Shown: one piece after another, positions 46,695-57,683 of the stretch | Numbering within the stretch: position 1 is the stretch's first letter | Layout: every line of letters starts with the position of its first letter | Assembly: GCF_008831285.2 (NCBI RefSeq) | Contig: NC_045145.1 | Span: 1,364,001-1,428,000, forward strand | Reading direction: 5' to 3' | Length of the DNA: 64,000 bases | Source of the DNA: Nymphaea colorata | Taxonomy: Eukaryota > Streptophyta > Magnoliopsida > Nymphaeales > Nymphaeaceae | The notes under the pieces: model-generated | The model's database searches: none | What the model was told of the DNA's origin: nothing | What the model saw: the letters and a program-made list of their open reading frames with translations, nothing else | Position numbers and translations under genes: made by a program

Positions 46695-49600
46695 ATGGTG
46701 GGGACCCGATCGACGCACGGCGCCACTGGTGAGCTGTTGCAAAATCTCACACAACATCGACGGCGACCACAAATTGAAGAGAGTGACATGTCTACGCCCG
46801 GCGACAAAGAAGTGACTGCTGGGTTGGTTGCTGCTCTTCAAACCGTGCAATCCACCCTTGAAACCATGGCGTTACGGATGGAGCAACTTGAGCATTTTCA
46901 GCAACAAATGATCAAAATACAAAGGGAGGACGCCAATACAAGACAAGAAGAGGAGAAGGGACCCGAACAACCTCTCACAAGGGAATGCCCAAGACCGTTC
47001 AAGGTGGAGGCCAAGATCGACATCCCTGTATTTGATGGTTCCATTGACGCTGAGAAGCTGGACTCTTGGTTGGCTCAAATGGAAACCTATTTTACTCTTT
47101 ATGAGTATCCAGGTACAGAACGTGTAGCCTTTGCTAGGTTAAAACTTACCAACCATGCATTGGCATGGTGGAATGGTATCTTGGCATCTCGAGAAGGACA
47201 GGGCGTCACTTGGGAGGAATTTAAACGACTCCTGAGGTTGGAGTTTTATCCAATGGGATATTTGCAAGATCGTTGGACAAGGTGGTATATGTTGCGGCAG
47301 TATAACACACAATCAGTTCAAGAATATACAACCGAGTTCCGATGGCTTGCGGTTGCTCTTGGTGTATCGATCAACACTGAGGAAGCTGTACAAAAATTTG
47401 TGGCGGACTACATTATACGATTCACCAAGAGTTGCAGCTTTTTCGAGTTTTGGATGTCTCAAGCGCAAGTACTACAGCAATGGCTATTGAAGCAAAGAAT
47501 AGGGGAAGCAACTACAAAAATTCTGCAAAATCCAAACAGAAGGTATCAAAATATGATAAAAATCACACTTCGAAGGACTCCAAGTCATATCCTTCCAAGT
47601 CTGATTTTTACTGCGATCATTGCAAAATTTCTGGACACAACAAAGAAAAATGCTGGAAGGTGCATCCTGAATTGAAACCCAAGTGGTTCAAGGAGCGGAA
47701 TAGAGGGAAACAGATTAATACGGTGATGGCTAGAGAAAATGAGCCTGAGAGGGTTGGCTCAATGCAGGAGCCAGACACGGCCCTATCCCTGATGGCGAGA
47801 TCTGATACTGTTATCTCAACCGCGGAGGAGGAGCATGCTGAAGAACTCTTCACCATCAAGATTCAGGTGAAAAATGAAGTTATTGGCACAATCTTCGACA
47901 CTGGAAGCCAAAAGAACTTAATCTCGTCAAGTCTGGTGAAACGACTTGGTTTGGTCACCACACCACATCCTCGCCCATATCCATTGGGATGGATTATAAA
48001 GGATGTTGGACAACGAGTGGACCGCCAGTGCAAGGTGAAGTTTGCCATTACCTCTCGTTTTATTGATGAAGTTATTTGTGATGTTGTTCCACTTGATGTT
48101 TGCCAAGTGGTTCTTGGAAGTCCATATTTGTGGCTCCGTGATGGTCACTACCATCGACGAGCACAAGAATATGAACTCACAAAAGACGGGAAGCAGTTTG
48201 TGATCACTCGGGACAACATCGCCCCTCCAACAGATTTGATGACAGCCGAACAAGTCAAACGAGTGGTGAATGCATGCCAAAGATTTGTCTTATTGCTTGT
48301 ACGTTTAGTGCAGCCGTGTGAAAAGAATGCTACAATTCATCTCATGAACACGCACAAGAAAGAAGAAGGTATGCTCACCAAACTACTCAACTCTTATACT
48401 GATTTGTTTGAAGATCCACAAGGCCTACCACCACAGCGTCCAGTTGAGCATGAAATTCACTTGCAATCTGATGCCCCTCTACCCAACCTTTCCATGTATC
48501 GCAATTCGGTACTTGAGAATGACGAAATTAAAAGACAAGTGATGGACCTGCTGGAGCGTGGATTAGTGCAGCACAGCAGTTCGCCTTGTGGATCTCCCGT
48601 GGTCTTGGTACCCAAGAAGGATGGAGGATGGCGCATGTGCATTGATTATAGAGCACTCAACAAGATCACAGTCAAGAACCGTTACCCACTCCCTTGCATC
48701 GACGACTTGCTGGACCAACTCAAAAATGCTTGATTCTTCACCAAACTTGATTTAAAATCAAGATACCATCAAGTTTGCATCCGAGACGAGGACACATGGA
48801 AGACGGCATTTAAGACGCGTCAAGGACTCTTCGAGTGGAAGGTGATGCCATTTGGCCTGTGCAATACCCCGCCACTTTTATGCGTCTCATGAATGACGTC
48901 CTATGTCCATTCTTAGATAAATTTGTATTAGTTTATCTCGATGATATTATGATATACAGTGAATCATGGGAAGATCACGAGCAACATATTCATCAAGTCT
49001 TTGAGGTGTTACAACAACATCAACTACGGCTTAATGGAAAGAAATTCGAATTTGCCAAGACCTCCCTCATCTATCTTGGCTTCATAGTTGGTGGTGGAAC
49101 CCTCCGCATCGATCCAGATAAGGTTGATGTCATTCGTAAGTGGCCGACGCCCCGAAATACCACTGAGGTACGCAGTTTTGTTGGTGCTTGTCAATATCTT
49201 CGAAAATTTATTAAACATTTTTCAGTATTGGCCGCACATCTTCATGCCTTGACTAAGGCACATAGCAAGTTTGAATGGACAGAAAAATGTGAAGCTGCTT
49301 TCAATCTTCTGAAGCGAAAAATAAGTGAAGCTCCACTCCTTGCATTGCCAAATTTACACAAGCCATTCGAATTAGAAACCGATGCTTCAGGTTACACTAT
49401 GGGAGCAGTCCTCATGCAAGAACAACGACCGGTGGCCTACTATTCCGAGCTATTCCAGGGAGCACAACTCAATTATTCAGCATATGATAAAGAGCTTCTT
49501 GCATTACATCAGGCCATTAAACATTGGCGGTGCTATTTGTTAGGGAAAGAAACTGTGGTACACACCGACCACCAACCCTTACAGTATCTCCAATCACATT

Positions 49601-51267
49601 CAAAACTGCAGCAAGCACGCCATATGAAATGGATGTCTTACCTCCAGCAATTCAGTATTGTCATCAAGTACAGGCAGGGGAGTCAAAACAAATTGGCAGA
49701 TATGCTCCCTCGGCCACCACAGGCCTCCGTTTGCTTGACCGGCTTCATGCAAATCCAACCCAGCCAGCATGATGATTACGTCCATCTATATATGCATGAT
49801 CCAGATTTTTGTGAGCATTACAAAGCTGCACAAACGGGGGTAAAATCTGAATATACTATCAAAAATCACTTGCTGGAAAAGGACGGAAGGCTGTGCATCC
49901 CACAAGGGGCAGATCGTACCATGTGGTTGAGGGAAGCTCATACCTCCAAGGTGGATGGACATTTTGGAATCAACAAAACAATCCAACATTTACAGAGGTA
50001 TGTCTACTGGCCCAATTTACACCAAGATGTTAGTCGGTTTGTGCGAGGATGTACACTATGTAGTATTTCCAAGCCCAGAAACCGTAAGATAGGCTTGTAC
50101 CAACCTCTGTCGGTACCAACACGTCCGTGGGAAAGTGTATCCATGGATTTTGTGGGTGGTCTACCAACTACTAGGCGAGGACATGATTATCTCTATGTAG
50201 TCGTAGATCGTTTTTCCAAAATGGTTATTCTTGTTCCATGCAAGAAGACTATAACTGGAGTTCAGACGGCTCGCCTATATTTCCACAATGTCTGGGTCCA
50301 CTTTGGGCTGCCCAGCTCCATTATCTCAGATCGTGATAGTCGGTTTCTAAGTGCATTCTGGAAAACGTTGCGGGAATTGATGGATACCAAGCTTCACATG
50401 AGCACTCCTTACCATCCACAAACGGATGGGCAAACGGAAGTAGTGAACCGCACCATGGTACACTTGCTACGGGGATATAATTCTCAGCACCCAAAAACAT
50501 GGGATGATAGTTTGCCGTATCTTCAGTTTGCCTTCAATAGAGCAATGCATTAGTCGACACAAAAATTGCCTTTTGAAGCATGTCTTGGCTTCCTACAATC
50601 TAGCCCATTCGACTTGATCTTCACGGTCACCCCAAATGAAACAGATCACAATGTCACTACACCTTCAGCCAAGGCTCGCCACTTCCTTGACCATATCAGA
50701 AAAATTCATCAAGAGGTGAACCAGAATCTGCAGCGGGCTCAACAAAGATATAACGCACGCCATGATCGACATCGAGTTCATGGTCAATTTCAAGTGAATG
50801 ATCTGGTGTGGCTGCACATTGGAGCTGACCGACTCAAGGGAAAAGTGCAGAAATTAAAGCCCCTTCGTTATGGACCATTTCGCATAATCCGAATGGTGGG
50901 AGACAATGCATGCCAACTTGAACTACCCGATTACATGGCAATTTATTCAGTAGTAAACGTCAACAATCTCAAACTTTTTGAACCATCTATGTTGGATGAT
51001 GAACAGCCAGAGGTCTTACCACCAATTGATGATATTCTGATCACAAAAGCTACTGTCCTATCATCCGACACTATTCTAGAAGTCAAAACAACCAATACGC
51101 GAAGAGGACAGTGTATTTGCTATCATATCGGGTGCAAGGGTGAACGCCCACAAGCTGCAAAATGGTACAACTGGGAAGTCGGCCAGACCGAATTCCCTCA
51201 TTTGAATTTTGACTTCGCTGGAGCTTCGTCCTTTTTTTTGGAGGGGGGACAAATGATCCGGGAGTAA
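46695..51267 (+). pseudogene. gypsy gag-pol polyprotein, broken
   Basis: ATG at 46695 starts Gag (core with FDGSIDAEKLDSWLAQMETY and WEEFKRLLRLEFYP). A one-base deletion near 47402 shifts the frame. The next frame has zinc knuckle [14 protein letters not shown] (about 47611-47652), the protease active site IFDTGS (about 47893) and the RT start ([20 protein letters not shown]). TGA at 48731 and a one-base loss near 48868 follow. RT resumes with YLDD (48934-48945), then RNase H (ETDASGYTMGAVL). Integrase follows, with an H-C zinc site (HFGIN..., CTLC), DDE residues in MDFVGG, ISDRDSRF and QTDGQTEVVNR, and TAG at 50551. The C-terminal part (about 50560-51267) has a GPF.I....D..CQL.LP module and a chromodomain-like tail. 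In an intact element this one precursor supplies capsid, protease, RT and integrase. Confidence 0.93.
51238..51253 (+). promoter_or_regulatory. Polypurine tract
   Basis: tttggaggggggacaaa sits directly before the 3' LTR, the expected site for plus-strand DNA priming. Confidence 0.85.
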
Positions 51268-51684
51268 GACCCGGTCTACGAGCTAGCAACCATTTGACAC
51301 CTGTCACAGGACTTGCCCAACAAGTTGGAAAACGTTGGAGAACATGGCAGCACCTAAAGCAAGTGGTTGGTGTTTAGAGAGATTGTAGCCCATGAGGCCC
51401 GATTTTGTGGAAGCCCTTGGAGATGTGTGTCACCCATGAGGCCCCGATTTTGTGGGAGCCCTTGGAGACGTGAGTCATGGGTGGTTATACACCCAGCTAT
51501 AAGCCTCGCAGAAGGGAGGCACCTGAATGCAGGAAAAATAAAGAAAAGACTAAGTGGCCTCTCCATTTTTTTGGAGAAGAAAGAAAATCCTGCGTTGTGC
51601 CTTATGGTTCCTCGTCATTTTGGCACTGGAAATTTTGCTAACGTCTGGGTGAGAGACCGATTCAACAAATCCTCATATGGATCA
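51254..51684 (+). repeat. Right (3') LTR of gypsy element
   Basis: 431 bp, the same length as the left LTR, with about 11 substitutions and no indels visible. It ends GGATCA and is followed by CAGAC (51685-51689), the target duplication. Confidence 0.95.
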
Positions 51685-51689
51685 CAGAC

Positions 51690-52634
51690 CGGTGCCCAAA
51701 ATCATCGTTGAAGCCAAGGGAAACAGGATATCTCAACAAGTGTTATACGAATGTAGGGTTCATTACTGATGTGTTTGTGGCACTACTTCACACTACGAGG
51801 ATTCATGTAAGAATATGGGTAAAACAGAAACGTCAGGGGCTGAGGAGCAAGTTTGGAGTAAAGTTCTGGTCATTAAGAAACAAAGAGGTGGGATGCAGAA
51901 AAATGACTCTGGGAGAAGGGACACACAAGGAAATAGATTTGCCTCACTTGGGAGTCAGCTTAAGAATGATGCAGGGAATGGTAATCAGACTGACCCAGGT
52001 CTGAGAACTAGGCTGGCTTCTGATATTGGAGATGGGGGCTTAAAGCAGAAAAAGGTAGAGAGAGAGGGTAGCCAGGTGAGGAAAAACTTTAATAAAGGAG
52101 GGACAACAGGGGGAGGGACTCTTCGCAGAGCATGCCAGAGGAAGGAAAGACTGAAAACGCTGATGAAGGGATTCCCAACCCTTTCCTTTGTCTACAACAG
52201 ACCGCCACTAACAACCTGGATGATCATGTACGTCCAATCAAATTCATGTTCACAGCTGGGGCTAAGGATTCTTACTTCGGCAAGGAGAAGGATGATAGTT
52301 TGAATATGAAGGAGGGCACTGATCAGGGTTCTGACCTTGTGAGCAGCCACATTGAAGTAGTTGATGCTAGTCAGAGGGGGACAAGAAAATCAACCAGGTT
52401 TGCCAGGAAGGCAAGAAAGGTCGCCCACCAGCCACTGTGATTAGTTTGGAAGATGCAATTGTTCACCGATATAATGGGTCCAAAAAGCGGAAAAAGGTGG
52501 CTGACAATATGAATCAGGCACTTATAAACCTTCCAAATGTGGAAGATCATGAAGAGAATGCTAGTGGCAGGGCTCTCGGAATTGAGGGAGCAAGGGTAAA
52601 GGCTATCAACATTTTAAATCATGAAAGTATTTAG
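51690..52634 (+). pseudogene. LINE ORF1, second part
   Basis: Directly after the CAGAC duplication the DUF4283-containing frame continues, with KIIVEAKGNRISQQVLYE and then a Cys/His segment ending TTSHYEDSC that resembles the zinc knuckle of plant LINE ORF1. A TGA interrupts the start of the knuckle (about 51767). A low-complexity Lys/Arg/Gly tail follows in shifting frames. The last frame (52437-52634) overlaps the ORF2 ATG at 52621 by 14 bases. Confidence 0.65.
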
Positions 52635-53880
52635 CTAGAACATTTGAGGCCTTGCGAAGAGGCCTGCACAGCAAGAATTAAGTCTGATTTTCAATAAGTT
52701 TAATCCTTTTGTTGGGTTTGTTCTTGATTCGATGATTACCAATCATAGAATGAAGATAATTATGGAAAGATACCACAACTATAGATTTGTGTCTAACGTT
52801 GAAGGTACTGATGGTGAGGTGAGAATATTATATGTTTGGAAAGAGGAGGAAATGGAAGCTACTTCTCTGGTTGTTGATCATAATTGGGTTGGTGTTTCTT
52901 TTCGTAGACTGGCAAATGACAAAGTCTTTGTAGTTTTTGGTGTGTACTTGCCTCCTAGGTTTGGGGAAAGGCTGCAAAGACTTTACAAACTAGAGGCCCT
53001 TGTTTCTAGAGTCGAAGGACTGGTTATGTTAATTGGTGATTTCAATGCCATGCTTAACAGCCGAAATAACTCGGGTTCTGCTCCGTTACCTGCTTCCTGC
53101 CTATCTTTCAATCGCTTTGTTTATGCTTGCAGGTTAAAGGAGGTTGAAGATAGTAACAAGAGGTTTACATGGTCGAACCATAGACAAAGGCAAGACTTAG
53201 TGCAGTGTAAGCTGGATTGGTGCATGGTTAACAATGACTGAGAAGGCAGGCTTAAGGTCCAGACGTCAGCCACATCCGATGAAAGTGTGCTTCTATATCA
53301 GTCCAAGGACGATAATGATGATACACGGGGTCAGAAGCCATTTAGATTCTTTAAGCCTTGATTGATGGACAGGGAAGGTAAGGTAATGAAGCTTGAAGCT
53401 TGGAGAGGTGAGGCTCGGGGTGCCCAATGATGCACCTCCTTCTTAAGCTTAATCGCCTGCGTAAGGCTCTTCTACATTGGAACAGACATTCTTTTGGTAA
53501 TTTTAGTGACAACATGACCACCCTTCAAAGCCGGCTAGAGGAATGCAGGGAGCATATGGAACAAGGGTGGAAGGTGCAATTGATGAGGAACACAGAGTGA
53601 GGAAGCAACTATCTCGGGCCCTTCTAATGGAAGAGGTAATGTGGAAACCAAGATCGTGTACTCATTGGCTTGCGGAGGGGGATAAGAACACCTCCTTTTT
53701 CCATGATATGGCTAAGTCTAGGCAAGCTAAACGAAAGATTAGAAGTATAGAGTATGATGGCACTGAATATGTACAGAGTAGACAGATTCTTGAAGTGTGC
53801 ACTGCTTATTTTCGCAGGGTGTTAGATACAGATGAAGCGCAAGGAATGTTATTTGAGGGTGTTGATAGTATACCTACAGG
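52621..53880 (+). pseudogene. LINE ORF2: endonuclease domain, truncated before RT
   Basis: ATG at 52621 opens the expected MKVFS...I.GLAKRPAQQ start, but codons 6 and 9 are TAG and TGA. The AP-endonuclease-type domain follows in the same frame (VGVSFRRLANDKVFVVFGVY, LIGDFNAML, NKRFTWSN, LDWCMVNND), with further TGA stops at 53239 and about 53358. After frame changes, the segment before RT is present (EEVMWKPRSCTHWLAEGDKN, then FFHDMAKSRQAKRKI). Similarity stops at about 53880, where block B2 begins. The endonuclease nicks target DNA for target-primed reverse transcription. The RT itself is absent. Confidence 0.8.
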
Positions 53881-54095
53881 AACCTCACACCACTTCAGCA
53901 CACACTTGACCCACTTGTAGGGCTATATAGGAGCCGAGTCAAAATTAAGCTTGTTCAGCTTGGCTCGAGCTCGTGTTTAGCAATACAAGGTCAGCTTGAA
54001 CTCAATTCGATAGACCACGCCACACCTCGAGTATGACTCTTTTAAGTTCGCTTACCAACTCCCCATTTAACCTAATTTCTTTCTTTGGTTTTAAG

Positions 54096-54467
54096 CTCTA
54101 TCACCTAAGTGCGGGGTGTGGGTGCGGTTGCCGATGTGGGTGTGGGTGCCGGAGCGGCACATTATAAAAAATTTAAGTGCAGCGGTGTGGTAAGGGTATT
54201 TTATTATTATTATTTTTATTAATTTACTATCTATATAACAGAATAAGCATGCATATATTGTTATTATAATTAAGTTATCAATGTACATAACATACTTGAA
54301 TAATTGTATTGCATACTAAAATATCACAAAATATATTATATAAGTCATTAGTAATATGGCATTCTAATTGGGCTCGGGTATGAGTTGGAGCTGCGCCCAT
54401 GTCTGGTGCACACACGACTCGATGTGACTCAGGTGCGGCAGTAAAATAAAAGAGTCCGGGTGACTTA
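54096..54467. mobile_element. 372-bp MULE-like non-autonomous element with 9-bp TSD
   Basis: Flanked by a perfect 9-bp duplication GGTTTTAAG (54087-54095 and 54468-54476). The unoccupied site gattttaaa is present in B1 near 2762. Ends ctctatcacc and, inverted, taagtcacc are short. Next to the left end is a run of gtgcgggg/gggtgcgg/gtgggtgccgg words. The same type of end and subterminal text occurs in the 903-bp element at 57684-58586, so both belong to one family. No captured gene is visible here. Confidence 0.8.
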
Positions 54468-54532
54468 GGTTTTAAGTTTGAAAATTTCAAAAGAACACCT
54501 AGCTCATCGTCCTTGACCTCAACCAGGACCAG

Positions 54533-54581
54533 TAGCGTAGCCACATTGTGGCTGGTGTGAAATCTTAAATATTTATTGCTT

Positions 54582-54615
<34 letters not shown>

Positions 54616-54665
54616 TATATATATATCCACCAGATTTGAGTTTGTTTAAACAAGTGCCCTCCATT
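54533..54665. mobile_element. Partial hAT-type MITE (B2 copy of 2824-2937)
   Basis: The left end cagtagcgtagccacattgt and internal ggctggtgtgaaatcttaaa match B1. The core has gained a (TA)n run and the right terminus (gccactg) is lost by a deletion into the LRR upstream region. Confidence 0.65.
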
Positions 54666-54694
54666 CAATTTCTTTTGACTCCATCGGAGCTCAG

Positions 54695-55282
54695 CCAACT
54701 CTCAAAGGCGACTAAGCTCGATTTGAGCATCAACAACATATCTATTGAGACTCCAGCATCACCGCGGGAGTTAAAGGGATTGGACCCATATGGCGGAGTT
54801 GGTCAGCCTCGACTTGGCTCGTCGGCACTATCCCGGCTTCCGTAGCTCGCCTGCGCAAGCTGACCTACCTGTCCCTAAACCACAACGGGCTCACTGGGGC
54901 CATACCATCTGGACTCGGTGGGCGTCCCTTGATTCACGACCTCGACCTCTGCTACAACCGGCTCAGCGGGCAGGTGCTGTTCTGGAAGGAGGTGGTGGAG
55001 TGGTTGGGCCCCAAGCTCAAGCTCGCTGGAAACGACGGCCTGTGTCTCGGCTCGGAGATCGTCGGCACCGGCTTGGTCAGGGTGGACGTCGATGGCTGCA
55101 TCTCTGACAACGTCGCCCAGTCGTTGGCCCGTGATGGCTCAGCGGTGAGCTCGAGCGGGTCGAGTCTCAGATTGGATTCTTGGTACGGCGTGGCTCCGGC
55201 CTGCTGCCTGCTAACCTCCTCACGTTATGACACTAGTGTCCTTTTCCACTGCTTTTTCTTATTATCTTTTTGTCTTCCGTAA
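54695..55282 (+). pseudogene. LRR receptor-like protein relic, second copy
   Basis: Begins with SQLSKATKLDLSINNISIET, parallel to the B1 copy. About 125 bp is then deleted at a tgga microhomology (end of RELKGL), and about 10 bp is lost shortly after, shifting the frame. The rest is open: GTIPASVARLRKLTYLSLNH, then IHDLDLCYNRLSGQV, the cap WLGPKLKLAGNDGLC and the Ser-rich tail. The end differs from B1 through small indels (AACCLLTSS). As in B1 there is no signal peptide or start codon, so the truncation predates the duplication. Confidence 0.7.
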
Positions 55283-55431
55283 AGAACATGAACAAAGTGT
55301 ACATTTTTTGTGTTTTGATTATACAAGATGAGTCTGTTTTCACTTTTCATCTTTAGTTGAGTAATTACACAAATTGAGATTCTGTGTTCACTTCTTTTGA
55401 TTATATGTCTATATATATATACGTATATATG

Positions 55432-55483
<52 letters not shown>

Positions 55484-56259
55484 GAAAATACAGAGAGGGA
55501 GAGAGAGATTGCATATTATAGAGGCCAATAGAGAGATCTACCTCGTTCAATGGGTCTGTTCAATTTAGAGCAGGGGATGGTTTCCTGGACTTGTCTAGAT
55601 AATAAAAGGACGTTCTGACCTACGTGGAATCATTACCATCCGACGAAGGAGTTCTGTAGTTGATAGACTCCGTTTTGTACTGTTTGTGACCGATCGGTTA
55701 CACCGATCCGTGTTGAATACCGAAAGAGGGTTGTTTGAATTGGTAAGGGCGGTTCACACTGTTTTTTTGTTGCTCACGGAACAACTCTCTGAGTTGCGCG
55801 AAAGGTTTTGTCGGTACGGACGAACAAAGAAAAAGGGAATTGTAGTCAAACACGGCACCTCTGGGCCCGTGGAACCATATGTGGAGTGGGAACACGCTCT
55901 CTGCAAAGAGTGCCGTACAGAGGGACCACCGAACTAATCCCGTTCGTCCCCTTTGTTTTGCTTATTGTGATCCTGTATCTCGAACTGTTTTACTTCGATA
56001 CGAACGATATGCCTTACAACAATGCATGCAATGGCCATCTGACGTGTTGATCAAAATACTCTCTATCACGTGTTCTTGTTTAGAAAATATAAAAAAAACA
56101 AAATTTTATATGTAAATTTTAAAAATTTTAAAATAACCAATATAAAAAAATATGTAAAATCGTATTTCAACTGCGGTTCGACCATTGCCTATATACAATT
56201 GCAAAAAGCAAGCGATTAATCTTGATACTTCCACTTTCTAATCGCGCTCAAATGTTTGA

Positions 56260-56359
56260 NNNNNNNNNNNNNNNNNNNNNNNNNNNNNNNNNNNNNNNNN
56301 NNNNNNNNNNNNNNNNNNNNNNNNNNNNNNNNNNNNNNNNNNNNNNNNNNNNNNNNNNN
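56260..56359. other. Assembly gap (100 N)
   Basis: Exactly 100 N, at the right edge of block B2. As with the first gap, it falls where a duplicated block ends. Confidence 0.98.
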
Positions 56360-56444
56360 GTTAGATTGTTGGAGAAAAAAATTGTTTTGAACATTGCGTT
56401 TAGATGTATATAATTGTCCACTTGGTTCAACCATCTGCCTCTGG

Positions 56445-56483
<39 letters not shown>

Positions 56484-57245
56484 TTACTTTATGTGAATCT
56501 TAATATTATGAGAAAGGTTAAGATATGGCTGTTGGATTCAATATGTATTTTTGCAACCGAGTCCAGTATGAACTTTATGCTAAATAAATTTGGATTGCAG
56601 ATCATATATGTAAATTATTTTTACATAATAAAATCAATGACATGAAAGATTAACATGAAATTTGACAAGTCCGAAAGGGGGAACTCTAGGGGCTGTAGAA
56701 GGCTTGGCTTTGGAGATTTTTCTACCAGATTTATTTAGGAGCAAGTAAATTAAGAAATTGAATTTCTTCTTTAACACAACCTATATAAAATGTGCCGATG
56801 AGTATTTTTCTCATGTATTCTAGTATTATAACAGATCACGCCACGATTGATGGGAATTAAAGTTAAAGTGAATGAAGAAAATATAATGAATGGGAGAGAG
56901 AAAAGAAGCAGCAATATGAACGTAGCTAGTCTGGAAGAGACAAAGAATACAGTGTAAGGAATTGACGAAACAGCGTGAAAGGACTGAAGCCAATGAGTAA
57001 CAACTGACAGAATTGAGGGCGGAATTTCTTGAGCCATCTAGGGCCGAATTTCTTCCGTAACTTGATTACTTTAGCTCTCTACCACTCGCAAGAGGATAAT
57101 GTGGTGGTGATCAAATGGACCCACCTGCTCAATTTGAATTTTATGTGCAGTTTTTGCCTACTTTCTTTGCATCCTTCTGAAAATTGCTTCTCTTCCTCTG
57201 CCCTTCAATCTACTGAGAAACTGGGAGTGGGGTTGCAGGAGTGGG
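56360..57245. other. Flank and putative promoter region of CNL2
   Basis: (TC)n microsatellite at about 56450-56480. The remainder is AT-rich without coding motifs. The last 200 bases correspond to the leader of CNL2. I see no distinctive promoter element. Confidence 0.5.
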
Positions 57246-57683
57246 GCAGTAATAGATGCTCTTGTGCAAACAGCCATTTCTGCTGCAACCAATTTGTTGA
57301 AAGAGACAAAAGACTACATCTTGAATGCCAAAGAAGATCTGAAGAAGCTCCAAAGGATCCTGAAAATCGTCCAAAAGGCCATCAAAGATGCTGATCGAGT
57401 GCTTTTTCAGCAAGGAGTGCAACAGAGAACTAGAGTTTGAGCTCAACGATGTTCTTTATGATGCCGAGGACATCATCAAAGGATATCAAAGCAAAATTGA
57501 GGCCAGCAAGAGGGATCTGGTATGGAAGCGGTCTTTGACCACAGCGCTCTCTTCCCATTACGAAGATGTTTCTTTTCATTGGTAACAAAATCAAGGAAAT
57601 CAATGAAAGGCTTGATAAAATAAAGAAAGACTGGGACATGGTGGATAGGCTCAAAACAACAAGAAAGGGGGGTGGTAAGGACC

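Larger units (their letters stand above)
46236..51684 (+). mobile_element. Near full-length Ty3/gypsy LTR retrotransposon nested in a LINE
   Basis: 5449 bp: LTR 46236-46666, primer-binding site 46669-46681, gag-pol 46695-51267, polypurine tract 51238-51253, LTR 51254-51684, with flanking CAGAC duplications. Gene order is Gag, zinc knuckle, protease, reverse transcriptase, RNase H, integrase, which defines Ty3/gypsy. A chromodomain-like C-terminus suggests the chromovirus group. The two 431-bp LTRs differ at about 11 positions by eye (about 2.6%), so the insertion is fairly young. Two frameshifts and two stops in gag-pol make it non-autonomous now. Confidence 0.95.
53881..56250 (+). repeat. 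Segmental duplicate block B2 (direct partner of 2550-4750)
   Basis: Same order as B1: GAGCTCG-type repeat, MITE, LRR relic and 3' flank. Changes here are a 372-bp MULE insertion, loss of the MITE right end, (TA)n expansions at 54585-54625 and 55413-55487, and two deletions in the LRR relic. It abuts LINE ORF2 on the left and reaches almost to the N gap on the right. Confidence 0.8.

Noticed and set aside
54790-55107. 105-codon frame across the second LRR relic
   Set aside because: It is in a different frame from the LRR protein and is only a GC-rich shadow.
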